The notes beneath the pieces are model-generated. The model was not told the DNA's origin. It saw nothing but the letters and a program-made list of their open reading frames with translations, and searched no databases. The translations under genes were made by a program, and so were the position numbers. Shown here one piece after another: positions 1 to 10,108 of a stretch of DNA of 64,000 nt (the first letter of the stretch is position 1; every line of letters begins with the position of its first letter). Location: positions 10,363 to 74,362 of the forward strand of contig DAQG01000124.1 in NCBI GenBank assembly GCA_002502785.1. The letters run 5' to 3'. Source of the DNA: Methanothrix harundinacea. GTDB lineage: Archaea; Halobacteriota; Methanosarcinia; Methanotrichales; Methanotrichaceae.

Positions 1-1039
1 TCACGTGCATGTCGCCGGTGCCTCCAAAGCCGTGAAGCCTGGGAATCCCCTTCCCTTTCAGCCGAAAGACCGAGCCGCTCTGGGTTCCTGGCGGGATCTT
101 TATCCTCGCCTTCTTTCCGTCCAGGGTCGGAACCTCAAGGTCGGTTCCCAGGGCCGCCTGGGTGATCGTCAGGGGAGACTCGTAGAGGAGCTCGTCTTCG
201 TCCCTCCTGTAGAGGGGATGGGGCCGGACGTTCACGAAGACGTATAGATCGCCAGACTCGCCTCCGGGGTCGGGGCTCGCCTCCCCCTGCCCCCCGAGCC
301 GGAGGTGCTGGCCGGTCTCAACCCCCGCCGGGATCTTGACGTTGATCGTCCTCGTCTTTCGGACTCGACCCGACCCTCGGCACTCACTGCAGGGGTCGGA
401 TACTATCTGACCTCTTCCCCCGCACTGGGGACAAGTGGTGGAGGTCATCATCTGGCCAAAGGGCGTCTTCTGGACCCTCGTGACCTGGCCGGTGCCGCTG
501 CACTGGGAACAAGTCTCCGGCGACGTTCCGGGCTTTGCCCCCGAACCGCTGCAGGTGGGGCACTTTTCCATCCTCGGAACTTCTATGGAAGTCTCAAGGC
601 CCGCTGCCACCTCTTCCAGGGTCATGCTGAGATCGTACCGCAGATCCCGACCCCGGGCAGGCCCCCGCCTTCCGCCACGACCGGCACCGCCTCCGAAGAT
701 CAGATCAAAGATGCTGCCTCCGCCAAACCCTCCGCCGCCTCCGAAGCCGAAACCCCGGAGCAGGTCCTCGAAGTCGACGCCCCTGAAGATGTCTTCCTGG
801 GAGTAGCGGCCGTCGATCCCGGCGTGGCCGAACTGGTCGTACTGCTTTCTCTTGTCTGAGTCGGAGAGGACAGCGTAGGCTTCAGAGATCTCCTTGAACT
901 TCTCCTCGGCGTCGGGCTCTTTGGACCTGTCAGGATGGTACTGGAGAGCAAGCTTTCGATAAGCGCTCTTGATCTCCTTTTGGTCCGATTCTTTTCCGAC
1001 TCCGAGAACTTCGTAGTAGTCTCTTTTGCTCCCAGCCAC
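1..1039 (-). CDS. dnaJ: Chaperone protein DnaJ (Hsp40), 3' end outside window
   Basis: Co-chaperone that delivers unfolded protein to DnaK and stimulates its ATPase. Reading back from a GTG at 1039, which has a GGAGAG ribosome site 8 nt upstream, gives a J domain with YYEVLGV, the HPD tripeptide and QYDQFGHAG, then a Gly/Phe-rich linker. Four zinc-binding CxxCxGxG-type repeats follow ([32 protein letters not shown]), then the start of the substrate-binding domain with [11 protein letters not shown]. The frame is open to the window edge after about 346 codons; family members are usually 370-390 residues, so only the extreme C-terminus is missing. It is the last gene of grpE-dnaK-dnaJ, 64 nt after dnaK. 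The start is too short of a standard ORF call because of the GTG and the truncation. Confidence 0.95.
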   Translation of the reverse strand, partial: MAGSKRDYYEVLGVGKESDQKEIKSAYRKLALQYHPDRSKEPDAEEKFKEISEAYAVLSDSDKRKQYDQFGHAGIDGRYSQEDIFRGVDFEDLLRGFGFGGGGGFGGGSIFDLIFGGGAGRGGRRGPARGRDLRYDLSMTLEEVAAGLETSIEVPRMEKCPTCSGSGAKPGTSPETCSQCSGTGQVTRVQKTPFGQMMTSTTCPQCGGRGQIVSDPCSECRGSGRVRKTRTINVKIPAGVETGQHLRLGGQGEASPDPGGESGDLYVFVNVRPHPLYRRDEDELLYESPLTITQAALGTDLEVPTLDGKKARIKIPPGTQSGSVFRLKGKGIPRLHGFGGTGDMHV

Positions 1040-1103
1040 TGGCTATCCTCTCCGGCATCCTCGTTTCAAGATCTTCTGGGACCGCATTCGACCTTCATCG
1101 ACC

Positions 1104-2960
1104 TTATTTCTTGTCGTTCACGACCTCGAAATCGGCGTCGATCGTCTCGCCGGAGGATGAGGCGTCTGAACTGCCCTGCTGGCTTTGTTGCTGCTGTTGT
1201 TGCTGCTGGGCTGCCCTCTGGTACATCGCAGTGGAGAGCTCGTAGACGGCGTTCTGGAGAGTCTCGGACTTCTCCTTGATCTTCTCGATCTCACCGCCTG
1301 CAAGCGCCTCTTTCGCCTCTTCGATCGCCTTTTCGATCTTCTCTTTTTGGTCGGCGGTGGCGGCGTCTCCGGCCTCCTTGAGGGCCTTCTCAGCGGTGTA
1401 GACGAGGGTCTCTGCCTGGTTCTTAGCCTCGATCTCCTCTTTCCTCTTGGTGTCCTCGTAGGCGTGCTGCTCGGCCTCTCTCACCTTCCGCTCGATCTCG
1501 TTCTGGGAGAGCTTGTTCGGAGCGGAGATGGTGATCGCCTGCTGCTTTCCGGTGGCCATGTCCTTCGCCGAGACGTTCAAGATCCCGTTGGCGTCGATGT
1601 CGAAGGAGACCTCGATTTGGGGTATGCCTCGGGGCGCGGGCGGAATCCCAGCCAGGTTGAACCGTCCGAGGGAGGTGTTGTCTTTGGCCATGGGCCTCTC
1701 GCCCTGGAGGACGTGGATCTCGACCGTCGTCTGGTTGTCGGCGGCGGTGGTAAAGATCTGGCTCTTTTTGGTGGGGATGGTGGTGTTCCTCTCGATCAGC
1801 TTCGTGTCGACGCCGCCGAGGGTCTCGATCCCAAGGGAGAGGGGCGTCACGTCCAGAAGGAGGATGTCTTTCACCTCTCCTCCGAGAACTCCGCCCTGGA
1901 CCGCCGCGCCGATGGCCACGCACTCCATCGGATCGACTCCCCTTTCGGCCTCCTTTCCCATAAAGTCGCTGACGAACTTTCTGACCGAGGGCATCCTGGT
2001 GGGGCCGCCGACGAGGATGATCTTGTCGATCCCGGACTTGTCGAGCTTAGCATCCCCAATCGCCTGCGTCATGGGGGCCCGACACCGCTCCAGCACGTCC
2101 TTGATCAGCTCCTCCAGTTTCGCACGGGTTAACGTCATGTCCAGATGCTTGGGCCCTGTCTGGTCCGCGGTGATGTAAGGGAGGTTGATAGTCGTCTGGA
2201 GGACGCTGGATAGCTCGATCTTGGCGATCTCGACCGCCTCTCTCAGCCTCTGAATCGCCATACGATCGTTTTTGAGGTTGGCCCCAGAATCCTGCCTGAA
2301 CTTTTCGACGACGTAATCGGTCAGGATCTCGTCCATGTCCCGGCCCCCGAGCTGGGTGTCGCCGCTCGTCGACTTGACCTCGAAGACTCCCTCGCCCGCC
2401 TCCATGATGGTGACGTCGAGAGTTCCTCCGCCGAAGTCGAAGACCATGAGGGTCGCCTCGCCCTCTTTGTCCATGCCGTAGGCGAGGGCTGCAGCCGTCG
2501 GCTCGTTGATGATCCTGACCACATCTAACCCTGCGATCGTACCGGCGTCCTTGGTGGCCTGCCTCTGGTTGTCGTTGAAGTAGGCGGGAACGGTGATCAC
2601 GGCTTTTTCCACCTTCTCGCCCAGGTACGACTCGGCGTCCTCCTTGATCTTTCGGAGGATGTAGGACGATATGTCCTGAGGCGTGTAGGATTTGCCGTAG
2701 GCCTCCACTCTGTAGTCCTGACCCATCTTACGCTTGATTCCGGTTATCGTGCCGTCGGGATTAGTCGCCGCCTGTCTTCGGGCAGGCTCTCCCACCAGCC
2801 TCTGGCCGTCTTTGGTGAAGGCGACGTAAGAGGGAAACGCCTTTCCTCCGGCGACGATGCTCGTACCCTCAGCGCTGGGGATCATGGTGGGCTTTCCGCC
2901 GATCAGGACGGCGGCGGCTGAGTTGCTGGTTCCCAGGTCTATGCCTATGATCTTGGACAC
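1104..2960 (-). CDS. dnaK: Molecular chaperone DnaK (Hsp70)
   Basis: ATP-dependent chaperone of the cytosolic DnaK-DnaJ-GrpE cycle. The 618-residue product has the Hsp70 phosphate loop [14 protein letters not shown] at the N-terminus, [30 protein letters not shown], the second phosphate motif [20 protein letters not shown], and a substrate domain beginning around [11 protein letters not shown]. The C-terminal tail has an unbroken run of eight glutamines, then a Ser/Gly-rich stretch and an acidic end ending in DKK rather than EEVD. It follows grpE by 34 nt and precedes dnaJ by 64 nt, the usual operon order. Length and motifs are complete. Archaeal DnaK is thought to have come from bacteria by transfer; that is family knowledge and not shown here. 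Confidence 0.98.
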   Translation of the reverse strand: MSKIIGIDLGTSNSAAAVLIGGKPTMIPSAEGTSIVAGGKAFPSYVAFTKDGQRLVGEPARRQAATNPDGTITGIKRKMGQDYRVEAYGKSYTPQDISSYILRKIKEDAESYLGEKVEKAVITVPAYFNDNQRQATKDAGTIAGLDVVRIINEPTAAALAYGMDKEGEATLMVFDFGGGTLDVTIMEAGEGVFEVKSTSGDTQLGGRDMDEILTDYVVEKFRQDSGANLKNDRMAIQRLREAVEIAKIELSSVLQTTINLPYITADQTGPKHLDMTLTRAKLEELIKDVLERCRAPMTQAIGDAKLDKSGIDKIILVGGPTRMPSVRKFVSDFMGKEAERGVDPMECVAIGAAVQGGVLGGEVKDILLLDVTPLSLGIETLGGVDTKLIERNTTIPTKKSQIFTTAADNQTTVEIHVLQGERPMAKDNTSLGRFNLAGIPPAPRGIPQIEVSFDIDANGILNVSAKDMATGKQQAITISAPNKLSQNEIERKVREAEQHAYEDTKRKEEIEAKNQAETLVYTAEKALKEAGDAATADQKEKIEKAIEEAKEALAGGEIEKIKEKSETLQNAVYELSTAMYQRAAQQQQQQQQSQQGSSDASSSGETIDADFEVVNDKK

Positions 2961-2994
2961 GTTATCACCTTCTCGAAATCGAACTATTGAATAT

Positions 2995-3564
2995 TTACCG
3001 TTTTTTAGAGACCAGGACCTTGGAGAAGCGGATCACCCTGGAGTTCAGGGCGTAGCCGCGCTGGACCTCCTCGGTCACCGTCCCATCGTCGTGTTCATCG
3101 GACTCGACCATCATCAAAGCCTCGTGCCTGTAGGGGTCGAACTTCTCGCCTTGCGCCTTGATCGGCTCAAGCCCCTCAGTTTTGAGGACGTCCAAAAGCT
3201 GTTGCTGGATCTTCTCCATACCCTCAACGTGCTTTGCAGCCTGATCGAGGCTGTCGAGGACCGGCAAGAGCTTTGATATCAGCTTCTCTGAGGCGTACCT
3301 GGAGAGGGCCTCCTTCTCCCGGGCGGCTCGCTTAATTGTGTTGTCAAGCTCCGCTCTGCATCTCAAAAGCTGATCTGTCCGATCTTCTGCCGCCCTCTTG
3401 GCTTCTTCAAGCAGTTTTCTCAGCTCTTGGGAGTCCAGGTTCTCAAGGTCCGGACCCGCCGCCTCTTCGACCGGCTCTTTGGCCTTGCTGCTCGTCTCGG
3501 ACGATGCGGTCTTCCCCTTATTCTCAGAGGGATCATTCGTTTTTTCGCTATGCTTCGCCTTCAT
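2995..3564 (-). CDS. grpE: Nucleotide exchange factor GrpE
   Basis: Releases ADP from DnaK and so resets the chaperone cycle. The protein of about 189 residues has a charged, disordered N-terminus, a long coiled-coil segment (around [22 protein letters not shown]) and the GrpE beta domain with [11 protein letters not shown] and the closing [12 protein letters not shown]. The frame is open to a GTG at 3579 and an ATG at 3576, but these add only a short hydrophobic stretch. ATG 3564 follows a GGGGTGG element and gives the charged N-terminus normal for the family, so I chose it; the upstream starts remain possible. First gene of grpE-dnaK-dnaJ, separated from the thermosome gene by a hairpin. 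Confidence 0.93.
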   Translation of the reverse strand: MKAKHSEKTNDPSENKGKTASSETSSKAKEPVEEAAGPDLENLDSQELRKLLEEAKRAAEDRTDQLLRCRAELDNTIKRAAREKEALSRYASEKLISKLLPVLDSLDQAAKHVEGMEKIQQQLLDVLKTEGLEPIKAQGEKFDPYRHEALMMVESDEHDDGTVTEEVQRGYALNSRVIRFSKVLVSKKR

Positions 3565-3629
3565 AAACCACCCCATCACGTCAGGGGCGTAAAGATAATC
3601 GACGAAAAAATCCTGCCCGGATAGAGGCT

Positions 3630-3650
3630 GGAGGGCATAATCAGCCCTCC
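3630..3650 (-). terminator. Hairpin between thermosome gene and grpE
   Basis: A perfect 7-bp stem (GGAGGGC/GCCCTCC) with a 7-nt loop lies 29 nt past the thermosome stop. On the minus strand a T-rich stretch follows about 20 nt later. It probably ends the thermosome transcript and marks grpE as the start of a separate unit. Function is inferred from position and structure only. Confidence 0.5.
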
Positions 3651-3678
3651 CGCCTCGTCTCCTTCGAATTAGCCCGAT

Positions 3679-5325
3679 CTACATCATGGGGGGCATCATC
3701 GGCCTTCTGGTGTAGTCGTGGGGACTCTGGCCGGGCTTCGGCCTCAGGCCCTCGACCTTGGCCGCGATCACGTCGTCGACCCGAAGGACGAGAGTGGCAG
3801 CGGCGGTGCCGGACTTGATCGCCTGGGTCTTGACCCTGAGCGGTTCGACGACCCCCTGGGCCATCATGTCGGCGGGCTTGCCGGTGTTCATGTCGAGGCC
3901 GTAGCTCTTTTTGCCAGCGCCGTGGCTGGACCGGAGGTTCACGAGGACGTCTATCGAGTCGAAACCTGCGTTCTCGGCCAGGTTCAGCGGAATCTCTTCG
4001 ACGGCGTCGGCGAAGGCCTTGACGGCGAGCTGGTCTCTCCCGCTCATGGTGGAGGCGTACTGTCGGAGTTTCTCTGCCACTTCTATCTCGGGAGCTCCGC
4101 CACCGGGAACGATCTTCTTCGACTCGAGGACCGTTCCCACCGACCAGAGGGCGTCCTCAAGAGCCCTCTCAATATTATCCCGAAGCTGCTCGCTCGACCC
4201 GTGGATGACCACGGTCACGGCCTTAGCTCCATGGCACCCCTCGACGAAGATCATCTTCTTCTCCTTACCGATCTTCTTCTCTCTGACGAGTTCAGCTGAT
4301 CCCAGATCCTCTTCGCTCATCTCCAAGGGGTCGGTCACGATCTTTCCGCCTGTGGCCAGAGCCAAGAACTTCATGTCCTCGTCGCTGACCCTTCTTGCGG
4401 CTATGATCCCGAAGTTTGCCAGGTATCGCGAGGCGTAAGCTCCGATCCCCTGCTTGCAGAAGACGACGTTTGCGCCGACCTTGGCCATGGCGTCGACCTT
4501 CTCCTTCAAAACCTCGTCCTCGCCCTCTCTGAAGCTGCTGAGGCTTTCGGGGCTCGATATGGTGACCTTGGCGTCGGTGGATAGCTTCTTCAGCTCCAGG
4601 GTGCTGTCCAGAAGAACGATCCTCGCGCCCTCCACCTTCTTCGGCATATCGGGGTTGAGCCTCTCCTTGTCCAGGACGACGCCCTGCTCAAGCTCCGTGT
4701 CCTTCACCGAGCCGCTGCCGATCTTGACGAAATTGACCCTCTCTTCGACGTCCACTTTCCCATCTTCCTCGATGGCCGAGGCGGCGTCGACGCAGATCTC
4801 AGCGAGCTTGTCTTTGAAGACCTCGATCCCCTTTCCAGTCATGGCAGTCTCGGCGATCTTCTTCAAGATATCGCGATCCTCCGTTGAGACGGTCACCGCC
4901 ATCTCTTCCAGGAACTCGTAGGCCTTCTTCTGGACCGCCTTGTAACCCTGAACGATCACCGTAGGATGGACGCCGATGTTTATCAGCTCCTCGGCGTTTT
5001 CAAGAAGCCCTCCGGCGATGACGACGGCGGTGGTGGTCCCGTCTCCCACCTCGTCTTCCTGGGCCCGGGACACCTCGACGATCATCTTCGCCACAGGATG
5101 CTCGATATCCATCTCCCTGAGGATGGTGGCCCCATCGTTGGTGATGACGACGTCTCCTGTGCCGTCCACCAACATCTTGTCCATGCCCTTTGGGCCGAGG
5201 GTGGTCTTCACGGCCTCGGCCACAGCCTTCGCCGCCATTATGTTCTTGCGCTGAGCGTCCTTTCCGGTCTCGCGCTTATGTCCTTCTTTTAGGATCAGTA
5301 TAGGAGCGTTTGTCAAGCCAGCCAA
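3679..5325 (-). CDS. thsA: Thermosome subunit (group II chaperonin, CCT family)
   Basis: Subunit of the double-ring ATP-driven folding chamber of archaea. The 548 residues include the N-terminal motif [11 protein letters not shown], the ATP-binding [12 protein letters not shown], the hydrolysis region with GGGAPEIE, and the short Met/Pro-rich C-terminal tail (PMMPPMM) that replaces the GGM repeats of many archaeal homologues. The start is a TTG at 5325, supported by GGAGG seven bases upstream; no ATG fits as well. It has its own promoter (see 5369-5388) and is divergent from pstS. Whether other thermosome subunits exist elsewhere cannot be told, so the subunit letter is provisional. Confidence 0.97.
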   Translation of the reverse strand: MAGLTNAPILILKEGHKRETGKDAQRKNIMAAKAVAEAVKTTLGPKGMDKMLVDGTGDVVITNDGATILREMDIEHPVAKMIVEVSRAQEDEVGDGTTTAVVIAGGLLENAEELINIGVHPTVIVQGYKAVQKKAYEFLEEMAVTVSTEDRDILKKIAETAMTGKGIEVFKDKLAEICVDAASAIEEDGKVDVEERVNFVKIGSGSVKDTELEQGVVLDKERLNPDMPKKVEGARIVLLDSTLELKKLSTDAKVTISSPESLSSFREGEDEVLKEKVDAMAKVGANVVFCKQGIGAYASRYLANFGIIAARRVSDEDMKFLALATGGKIVTDPLEMSEEDLGSAELVREKKIGKEKKMIFVEGCHGAKAVTVVIHGSSEQLRDNIERALEDALWSVGTVLESKKIVPGGGAPEIEVAEKLRQYASTMSGRDQLAVKAFADAVEEIPLNLAENAGFDSIDVLVNLRSSHGAGKKSYGLDMNTGKPADMMAQGVVEPLRVKTQAIKSGTAAATLVLRVDDVIAAKVEGLRPKPGQSPHDYTRRPMMPPMM

Positions 5326-5368
5326 ATCGAGTCCTCCCCTGCGTTTTGGTCATCAGCAGTTTGAAGTT

Positions 5369-5388
5369 CTATATAAATATTGCGCAAT
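5369..5388 (-). promoter_or_regulatory. Thermosome promoter with TATA box and adjoining 10-bp palindrome
   Basis: On the minus strand the sequence TTTATATAG (about 5377-5369) is a good archaeal TATA box; a start 25 nt downstream would leave a leader of about 20 nt containing the GGAGG site. Directly upstream, where TFB contacts DNA, lies the perfect palindrome ATTGCGCAAT (5379-5388). A dyad at that position could be an operator for a heat-shock repressor, but no regulator can be named from sequence alone. Confidence 0.55.
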
Positions 5389-5444
5389 GCCTACCTGGTG
5401 TCGGATAATACTGTATATAGACTATATAGGAAAACGCTATATAT

Positions 5445-6329
5445 ATGGGTATGGTGAAGTTCGATCACTTGAACGAACCTGCGAAATCACGAAGGATTCA
5501 GCTTCTGACGGCGGCATTCCTGATAGTCATGGCAGCCGGGTGCGTGGATGAGGGCGGGAAGGAGAACCTGGTCATCACCGGCTCGACCACAGTTCTTCCC
5601 GCCGTGGAGAGATGCGCGGTGGTCTTCAACCTGGCTCAGGACGAGATCGGAGTCCAGGTGAGCAGCGGCGGATCTGGACGCGGAATTCAGGATGTGGCTT
5701 CGGGGCTCGCCGACATCGGCATGGCCTCCCGAGAGGTGAAGGAGTCCGAGGTCAACCAGTTCGGGAACCATTTCGTCGAGCATCTCATTGGCTATGATGC
5801 CATCGCCGTGGTGGTCAGCAAGGAGATTTACGATGCCGGCGTGACGGGTCTCTCCTCCGATGAGGTATCAAAGATATACAGTGGTGAGATCTATAACTGG
5901 AAATATGTCGGCGGTCCCGACGAGATGATACTGTCCGTAGCGAGGATTCCCGGGTCGGGAACCGGCGATACCTTCAACGAGATGATCATGGGCAGCACCA
6001 AAGCCGAGACTGAGGGGGTCGAGGTCAACGCCATGGAGAATGCCGAGATAAAGACCCTCATAGTCCAGAGCGACAAGGCCATCGGGTACCTGGGTATAGG
6101 ATACGCTAAGACCGGCGAGCTTGGGGCAGTGGCCCTCGACGGAATCGCTCCATCGGCTGCGAACGTCAAGAACCGGACCTACAAGTTATCGAGGCCCTTG
6201 TACCTGTACACCTGGAACGGAACCAGCAAGACTGAGGCAGAGTTCATAAATTTCGTTCTGGGGCCGGAAGGTCAGAGGATAATGGAGGAGGTGGGCTTCT
6301 TCCCGGCCGCAAGTTCCGGTCAAATGTGA
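5445..6329 (+). CDS. pstS: Phosphate ABC transporter substrate-binding lipoprotein PstS
   Basis: Extracytoplasmic phosphate-binding protein. The 294 residues begin with a basic stretch and hydrophobic segment ending in a lipobox (MAAGC, Cys33), so the protein is probably membrane-tethered. Phosphate-binding loops are recognisable: [10 protein letters not shown] near residue 46, [24 protein letters not shown] and the later [14 protein letters not shown] pair of TATATAG-like elements at 5413-5430 lies close enough to the first ATG to suggest a leaderless or very short-leader transcript; ATG 5451 is an alternative start. It heads pstS-pstB-phoU-phoU2, but pstC and pstA, normally between pstS and pstB, are absent. 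Confidence 0.93.
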   Translation: MGMVKFDHLNEPAKSRRIQLLTAAFLIVMAAGCVDEGGKENLVITGSTTVLPAVERCAVVFNLAQDEIGVQVSSGGSGRGIQDVASGLADIGMASREVKESEVNQFGNHFVEHLIGYDAIAVVVSKEIYDAGVTGLSSDEVSKIYSGEIYNWKYVGGPDEMILSVARIPGSGTGDTFNEMIMGSTKAETEGVEVNAMENAEIKTLIVQSDKAIGYLGIGYAKTGELGAVALDGIAPSAANVKNRTYKLSRPLYLYTWNGTSKTEAEFINFVLGPEGQRIMEEVGFFPAASSGQM

Positions 6330-6335
6330 ACTTGA

Positions 6336-6362
6336 CGGCCGATTTTGGGCCGAATTTTATTT
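6336..6362 (+). promoter_or_regulatory. Stem-loop between pstS and pstB
   Basis: Seven bases past the pstS stop, CGGCC (6336-6340) pairs with GGCCG (6348-6352), followed by a T-rich tail. It may act as a partial terminator that lets pstS be expressed more strongly than the downstream genes, a common arrangement for binding-protein genes. The stem is short, so this is tentative. Confidence 0.35.
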
Positions 6363-6375
6363 ATGGGGTCTTACA

Positions 6376-7122
6376 ATGTCTTTCAAGATTGAGTCGAGGA
6401 ACCTGAACCTGTGGTACGGCGAGAACCACGCCCTGAAAGATATATCGATCGGCATCCAAGAGAATCAGATCACAGCCCTGATAGGCCCTTCGGGGTGCGG
6501 GAAGTCCACTTTCATCCGCTGTCTCAACCGGATGAACGACCTCGTCGACATCGTGCGGATCGAGGGAGAGGTCCTCTACAGCGGCGTAAACATCTACGAT
6601 AAGGATACGGACGTGGTGGAACTTCGAAAGAACATCGGCATGGTCTTCCAGAAACCAAACCCCTTTCCGATGTCCATCTACGACAACATCGCTTACGGTC
6701 CCAGGATTCACGGGGTGAAGAACGTAGACAAGATCGTGGAGGCGAGCCTCAAAGATGCCGCCCTCTGGGACGAGGTCTCTGACCGTCTCGATAAACCGGC
6801 TATGGGGCTGTCAGGTGGTCAGCAGCAGAGGCTCTGCATAGCAAGAACCCTCGCCATGAAGCCGGACGTCATTCTATTCGACGAGCCCTGCAGCGCTCTC
6901 GACCCTGTATCCACGGCGAAGATCGAGGAGCTGATGGACGAGCTTAGAGGGTCGTACACCCAGGTGATCGTGACCCACAATATGCAGCAGGCAGCCCGGG
7001 TTTCCGACTACACTGCCTACTTCCTGCTCGGCGAGCTGATCGAGTGCGGCGAGACCAACGAGCTCTTTGAAAACCCCAAGGAGAAGAGCACTGAGGATTA
7101 CATAACGGGCCGGTTCGGATGA
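6376..7122 (+). CDS. pstB: Phosphate import ATP-binding protein PstB
   Basis: Cytoplasmic ATPase that drives phosphate uptake through PstCA. The 248 residues show Walker [10 protein letters not shown], the PstB-typical CLNRMNDL right after it, Q-loop [16 protein letters not shown], signature LSGGQQQRL, Walker [14 protein letters not shown] and the switch histidine in [18 protein letters not shown]. Length is normal and nothing is missing. It lies 46 nt after pstS and 25 nt before phoU. The partner membrane subunits are not in this window. Confidence 0.97.
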   Translation: MSFKIESRNLNLWYGENHALKDISIGIQENQITALIGPSGCGKSTFIRCLNRMNDLVDIVRIEGEVLYSGVNIYDKDTDVVELRKNIGMVFQKPNPFPMSIYDNIAYGPRIHGVKNVDKIVEASLKDAALWDEVSDRLDKPAMGLSGGQQQRLCIARTLAMKPDVILFDEPCSALDPVSTAKIEELMDELRGSYTQVIVTHNMQQAARVSDYTAYFLLGELIECGETNELFENPKEKSTEDYITGRFG

Positions 7123-7147
7123 GTTCATCGACGAAGAAGGGGGAGAG

Positions 7148-7807
7148 ATGAGTCCTTACAGAGAGCGTTATCACAGGGAGCTTGAAGAGCTCAAGATGGA
7201 CGCGGAGAAGCTGGTGGATCAGGTCGATCTGGCGGTGGCCAAGTCGGTAGAGGCTCTTCGCGAGTACAATGTGGAGAAGGCGCGAGAGGTCATAAGAGAC
7301 GACCAGATCGTGAACGACCTGAACCTGAGGATAGAGAAGCGGTGCATGCAGCTTTTGGCGCTTCAGCAGCCCATGGCCAAGGATCTTCGGCTGATCGTCA
7401 CCACCCTTAAGATCGGTATCGATCTCGAGCGTATCGGCGACCTGGCGGTGGACATAGCGAGGATCGTGGTCCACTCCAAGGACAAGGTCCAGGTGAAGAG
7501 CCTGAAGAACATACCGAGGATGGCGGAGATCGCAGGAGAGATGCTTGCTCAGGCCAACGAGGCCTTCAAGAAAAACGACGCGAACCTCGCCCGGGAGACG
7601 ACCAAGTGGGATTATGAGGTTGACGCCCTCTATCAGAAGGTGAGGGACACACTCCTCAAGATCATAGGCGGAAACCCCGACCTGATCGAAGACGCGACCC
7701 CGCTTCTCCTGGTGAACAAGCATCTAGAACGGATCGCAGATCACGTATGCAACATATGTGAGAGCATTATATACATGGTCGAGGCGAAACGAGAACATCT
7801 CAACTGA
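7148..7807 (+). CDS. phoU: Phosphate signalling/transport regulator PhoU
   Basis: Helical-bundle protein that links Pst transport activity to phosphate control. The 219 residues form the two PhoU repeats: a first three-helix unit with LAVAKSVEALREYN and the metal-binding motif ERIGDLAVDIARI (E-x-x-x-D), and a second unit ending in HLERIADHVCNICESIIYMVEA. GGGGGAGAG lies just ahead of the ATG. It overlaps functionally with the next gene, a larger PhoU fusion, so the operon encodes two PhoU-type proteins. Confidence 0.95.
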   Translation: MSPYRERYHRELEELKMDAEKLVDQVDLAVAKSVEALREYNVEKAREVIRDDQIVNDLNLRIEKRCMQLLALQQPMAKDLRLIVTTLKIGIDLERIGDLAVDIARIVVHSKDKVQVKSLKNIPRMAEIAGEMLAQANEAFKKNDANLARETTKWDYEVDALYQKVRDTLLKIIGGNPDLIEDATPLLLVNKHLERIADHVCNICESIIYMVEAKREHLN

Positions 7808-7822
7808 ATTTGCCGGATTTTT

Positions 7823-8824
7823 ATGGAGACCAGGAAAGTACAGAGGACGGGGAAGTCGACCTTCATCGTCTCCCTCCCCAAGGTCTGGGCTGTGAAGAAC
7901 GACATACAACCAGGTTCCTTGATCTACATAACCCAGAGCGACAACGGGGCCCTTGTCCTATCCCCCGACAGGTCCGAGAGGGACCTCGCCACAAGGCTAG
8001 AGATCGGCGACAAGGTCGGTGACTCCCTGGTGAGGGACATCATCGGTTGCTACGTTTCGGGGTACAGGACGATGGAGGTCACCTCTGCCCACATGACCGC
8101 AGACCAGAAGAGGGACATCCACCAGATCGTCCGGAAGCTGATCGGCCCCGAGATCCTGGAGGAGACGGTCAACAAGGTATTGATTCAGGACCTGATAGAT
8201 CCGGAGGAACTCCAGTCCGAACGGGCCCTTCGAAGGATAAAGACGGTGGTGAGGTCGATGATCCAGGATGCCCTCAGCGCTCTTGTGACCAACGACTGGG
8301 ATATGGCCGCCGACGTGATCCAGAGGGACGACGACGTCGACCGGCTATACCTTCTGGTATCGCGACAGTTCACCGAGATCCTCAGGTCCGGGTCGGTGAA
8401 GCAGGAGTCCCTCGACCCCATCACCGCCTTCAACTACACCAGGGCAGCCACAAACCTAGAGCGGATGGCAGACCACGCTGCCAGGATCGCGGCGATGATC
8501 CTCAAGTGCGACTGCACATTGGCCTCCAACATCGTCGAGGAGATGAGCCAGACATCGCCGCAGCTTCTGGATCTCGTCGAGGACTCGATATCGTCCCTTC
8601 TTTCACTCAACTCCGGAAAGGCGAACGAGGTGATCGAATTGAGCCGGCAGCTCCGAAGGCAGATCAACCAGATGGTATCCACCACAAACTTCTCAGACGA
8701 ACACGAAGACGCCCTTCTGAGGATGGTGGTCACCAGCATCGAACGGATGCTCGACTACATAAAGAACATCGGTGAGCTCGCCATCAACCTCAGCCAGACC
8801 GTCCCCCTATCCGAGGCCAAGTAG
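7823..8824 (+). CDS. PhoU-family phosphate regulator with N-terminal AbrB/SpoVT-type domain
   Basis: Probable phosphate-responsive transcriptional regulator. Residues 1-45 (RKVQRTGKSTFIVSLPKVWA, then GSLIYITQ) match the swapped-hairpin AbrB DNA-binding fold; residues about 110-330 form two PhoU helical repeats, with the metal-binding motif visible in ATNLERMADHAARIAAM and again near LDYIKNIGELAINL. This fusion is common in archaea beside pst genes, and the AbrB part offers a DNA contact that plain PhoU lacks. It starts 15 nt after phoU and ends directly against the remnant of an endonuclease V gene. DNA binding is inferred from the fold. Confidence 0.88.
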   Translation: METRKVQRTGKSTFIVSLPKVWAVKNDIQPGSLIYITQSDNGALVLSPDRSERDLATRLEIGDKVGDSLVRDIIGCYVSGYRTMEVTSAHMTADQKRDIHQIVRKLIGPEILEETVNKVLIQDLIDPEELQSERALRRIKTVVRSMIQDALSALVTNDWDMAADVIQRDDDVDRLYLLVSRQFTEILRSGSVKQESLDPITAFNYTRAATNLERMADHAARIAAMILKCDCTLASNIVEEMSQTSPQLLDLVEDSISSLLSLNSGKANEVIELSRQLRRQINQMVSTTNFSDEHEDALLRMVVTSIERMLDYIKNIGELAINLSQTVPLSEAK

Positions 8825-9037
8825 GTGCCGCCCTCTTCGTCCCCCTCCCCCGAAGAGAGGGCGCGTTTATTTTCACTGCAGCATAAGATCGCGTCCAAGA
8901 TCGTCCTTAAGGATCGGTTCTCGGAAAAGGCGGTCGGCGGGGTTGACCAGGCCTTCATCACGAGAAAAGATGGGTCAGAGATGGTGGTCAGCGGGGCCGT
9001 AGCCCTCGACTCCTTCCTTCGGACCTTATCCAGATAG
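8825..9037 (+). pseudogene. nfi: Endonuclease V, N-terminal fragment cut by an insertion sequence
   Basis: Endonuclease V cleaves DNA 3' of deoxyinosine. The 70 codons match only the N-terminal third of the family: QHKIASKIVLKDRF and the core GGVDQAF, where the aspartate is a catalytic metal ligand, then a beta strand SGAVALD. The reading frame then runs into the left end of the insertion sequence, whose first three bases supply the TAG stop. The other two thirds (usual length about 220) are not found on the far side of the element, so the loss involved a deletion as well as insertion. The GTG start directly abuts the stop of the preceding gene. Family assignment rests on a short stretch. Confidence 0.7.
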
Positions 9038-9050
9038 GACTTACGCAGTT
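9035..9050 (+). repeat. IS left terminal inverted repeat
   Basis: 16 bp, TAGGACTTACGCAGTT. It creates the stop of the truncated endonuclease V frame (TAG 9035-9037) and contains the natural stop of the transposase on the other strand (TAA, 9043-9041). Confidence 0.85.
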
Positions 9051-10042
9051 AGTGTGGTTGAGACATTATAATTTAGATATTTTATATATTCTTTTATAGC
9101 ATTTCGAATGACACTTTGCTTGCTCTCGAACCAGCTTCGAGTTGTTCTGATTCTTTCGACTTCAAATCTCAGAAATGCTCTTATTGAGAACAGTATATGC
9201 GTCCTCTGAGATTTCCCATTCCGCGCTTGACATCGTTCTACGCCACAAAACTGTTTTATTCCGCGGTGATACTCTTCTATTTTTCAAGACTTGTGTGCCA
9301 GTTCTTTTCGATCTGGTTCTTCCATGCCGATCAGATCGGTTGCCCAATGTTCTTCGTCACCGTCTTTGGAAACTATCCGGAACACTTTGGCAAATCCATA
9401 ACCCTTCAGGTGGACATTTCTACCATCTGAAGGAATGTCTATTGTTGAGATCTGAACGTTTTTTGTGTTATCGGGGTTTACCAGTCGATTTTTCTTGAGT
9501 CGAGTTAGCCAATGCCACCCATGGTCACGGATTTTTTTGAGATTATCTAAGCTGGAATACCAACTGTCGAAGAGAACGAAATCGGGTCGGAAACCTCGTT
9601 CCTTTGCTTTTTCCAACATGTCCTGAAGGTGATTGTTCTTGGTCTTTCCATCATTGTAGTTGTCATAGATCCGAAAATCAACAGGAATCACGGAATTTCC
9701 ATCTGTCCATACTAATGTAGTAATATTGATCCCATTAACAACACAATGATGTTTTCCACTATAATGTTGGTAAACTAAATCCATCTTTTTTGCATAAGGC
9801 TTATCTAAAGTGGTATCGTCAACGATTAATACCCCTTCTCCGGGTCGAACGAGATGTGATGATTCGATCCACAATGCCCCCGTATCTGGCGGCCATCTTT
9901 GTAGAAGTCGAGTAAATGCATCGTGGGTGGGCGAATCTGCCCCCTCCGGATAACATCGAGCTGCTTCAGTACACGTAAAAACGTTGGCAGCAGCCATCAG
10001 AAAGTGGATATAGTCCAGATCGCAACACTTGGGTGGATTCAA
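9041..10042 (-). pseudogene. DDE transposase with one in-frame TGA
   Basis: A frame of 333 codons runs from ATG 10042 to a TAA inside the IS end, broken only by TGA at 9286-9284 (codon 253). Upstream are the first catalytic Asp in LIVDDTTLDKPYAKKMDL and the second in FVLFDSWYSSLDNLKKI. Downstream, in the same frame, are KIEEYHRGIKQFCGVERC, which holds the third catalytic acid, and a C-terminal tail of about 70 residues. The residue replaced is almost certainly Trp (W-x-I-E is typical here), so TGG changed to TGA by one transition. The truncated product would lack the last catalytic Glu. The family is DDE of the IS4/IS701 type; exact assignment needs a search. Confidence 0.85.
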
Positions 10043-10108
10043 TTTTATACGTCACCCCATATTCGTAGATACATTTGGATGGACCGAATCATCTAAAAAT
10101 CCTCCGTC

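Noticed and set aside
1185..2132. 315-codon plus-strand frame opposite dnaK, and similar long frames opposite lig (44918-46333) and polB
   Set aside because: High-GC coding strands leave long open frames on the opposite strand; these overlap genes with unmistakable motifs and show no family features.
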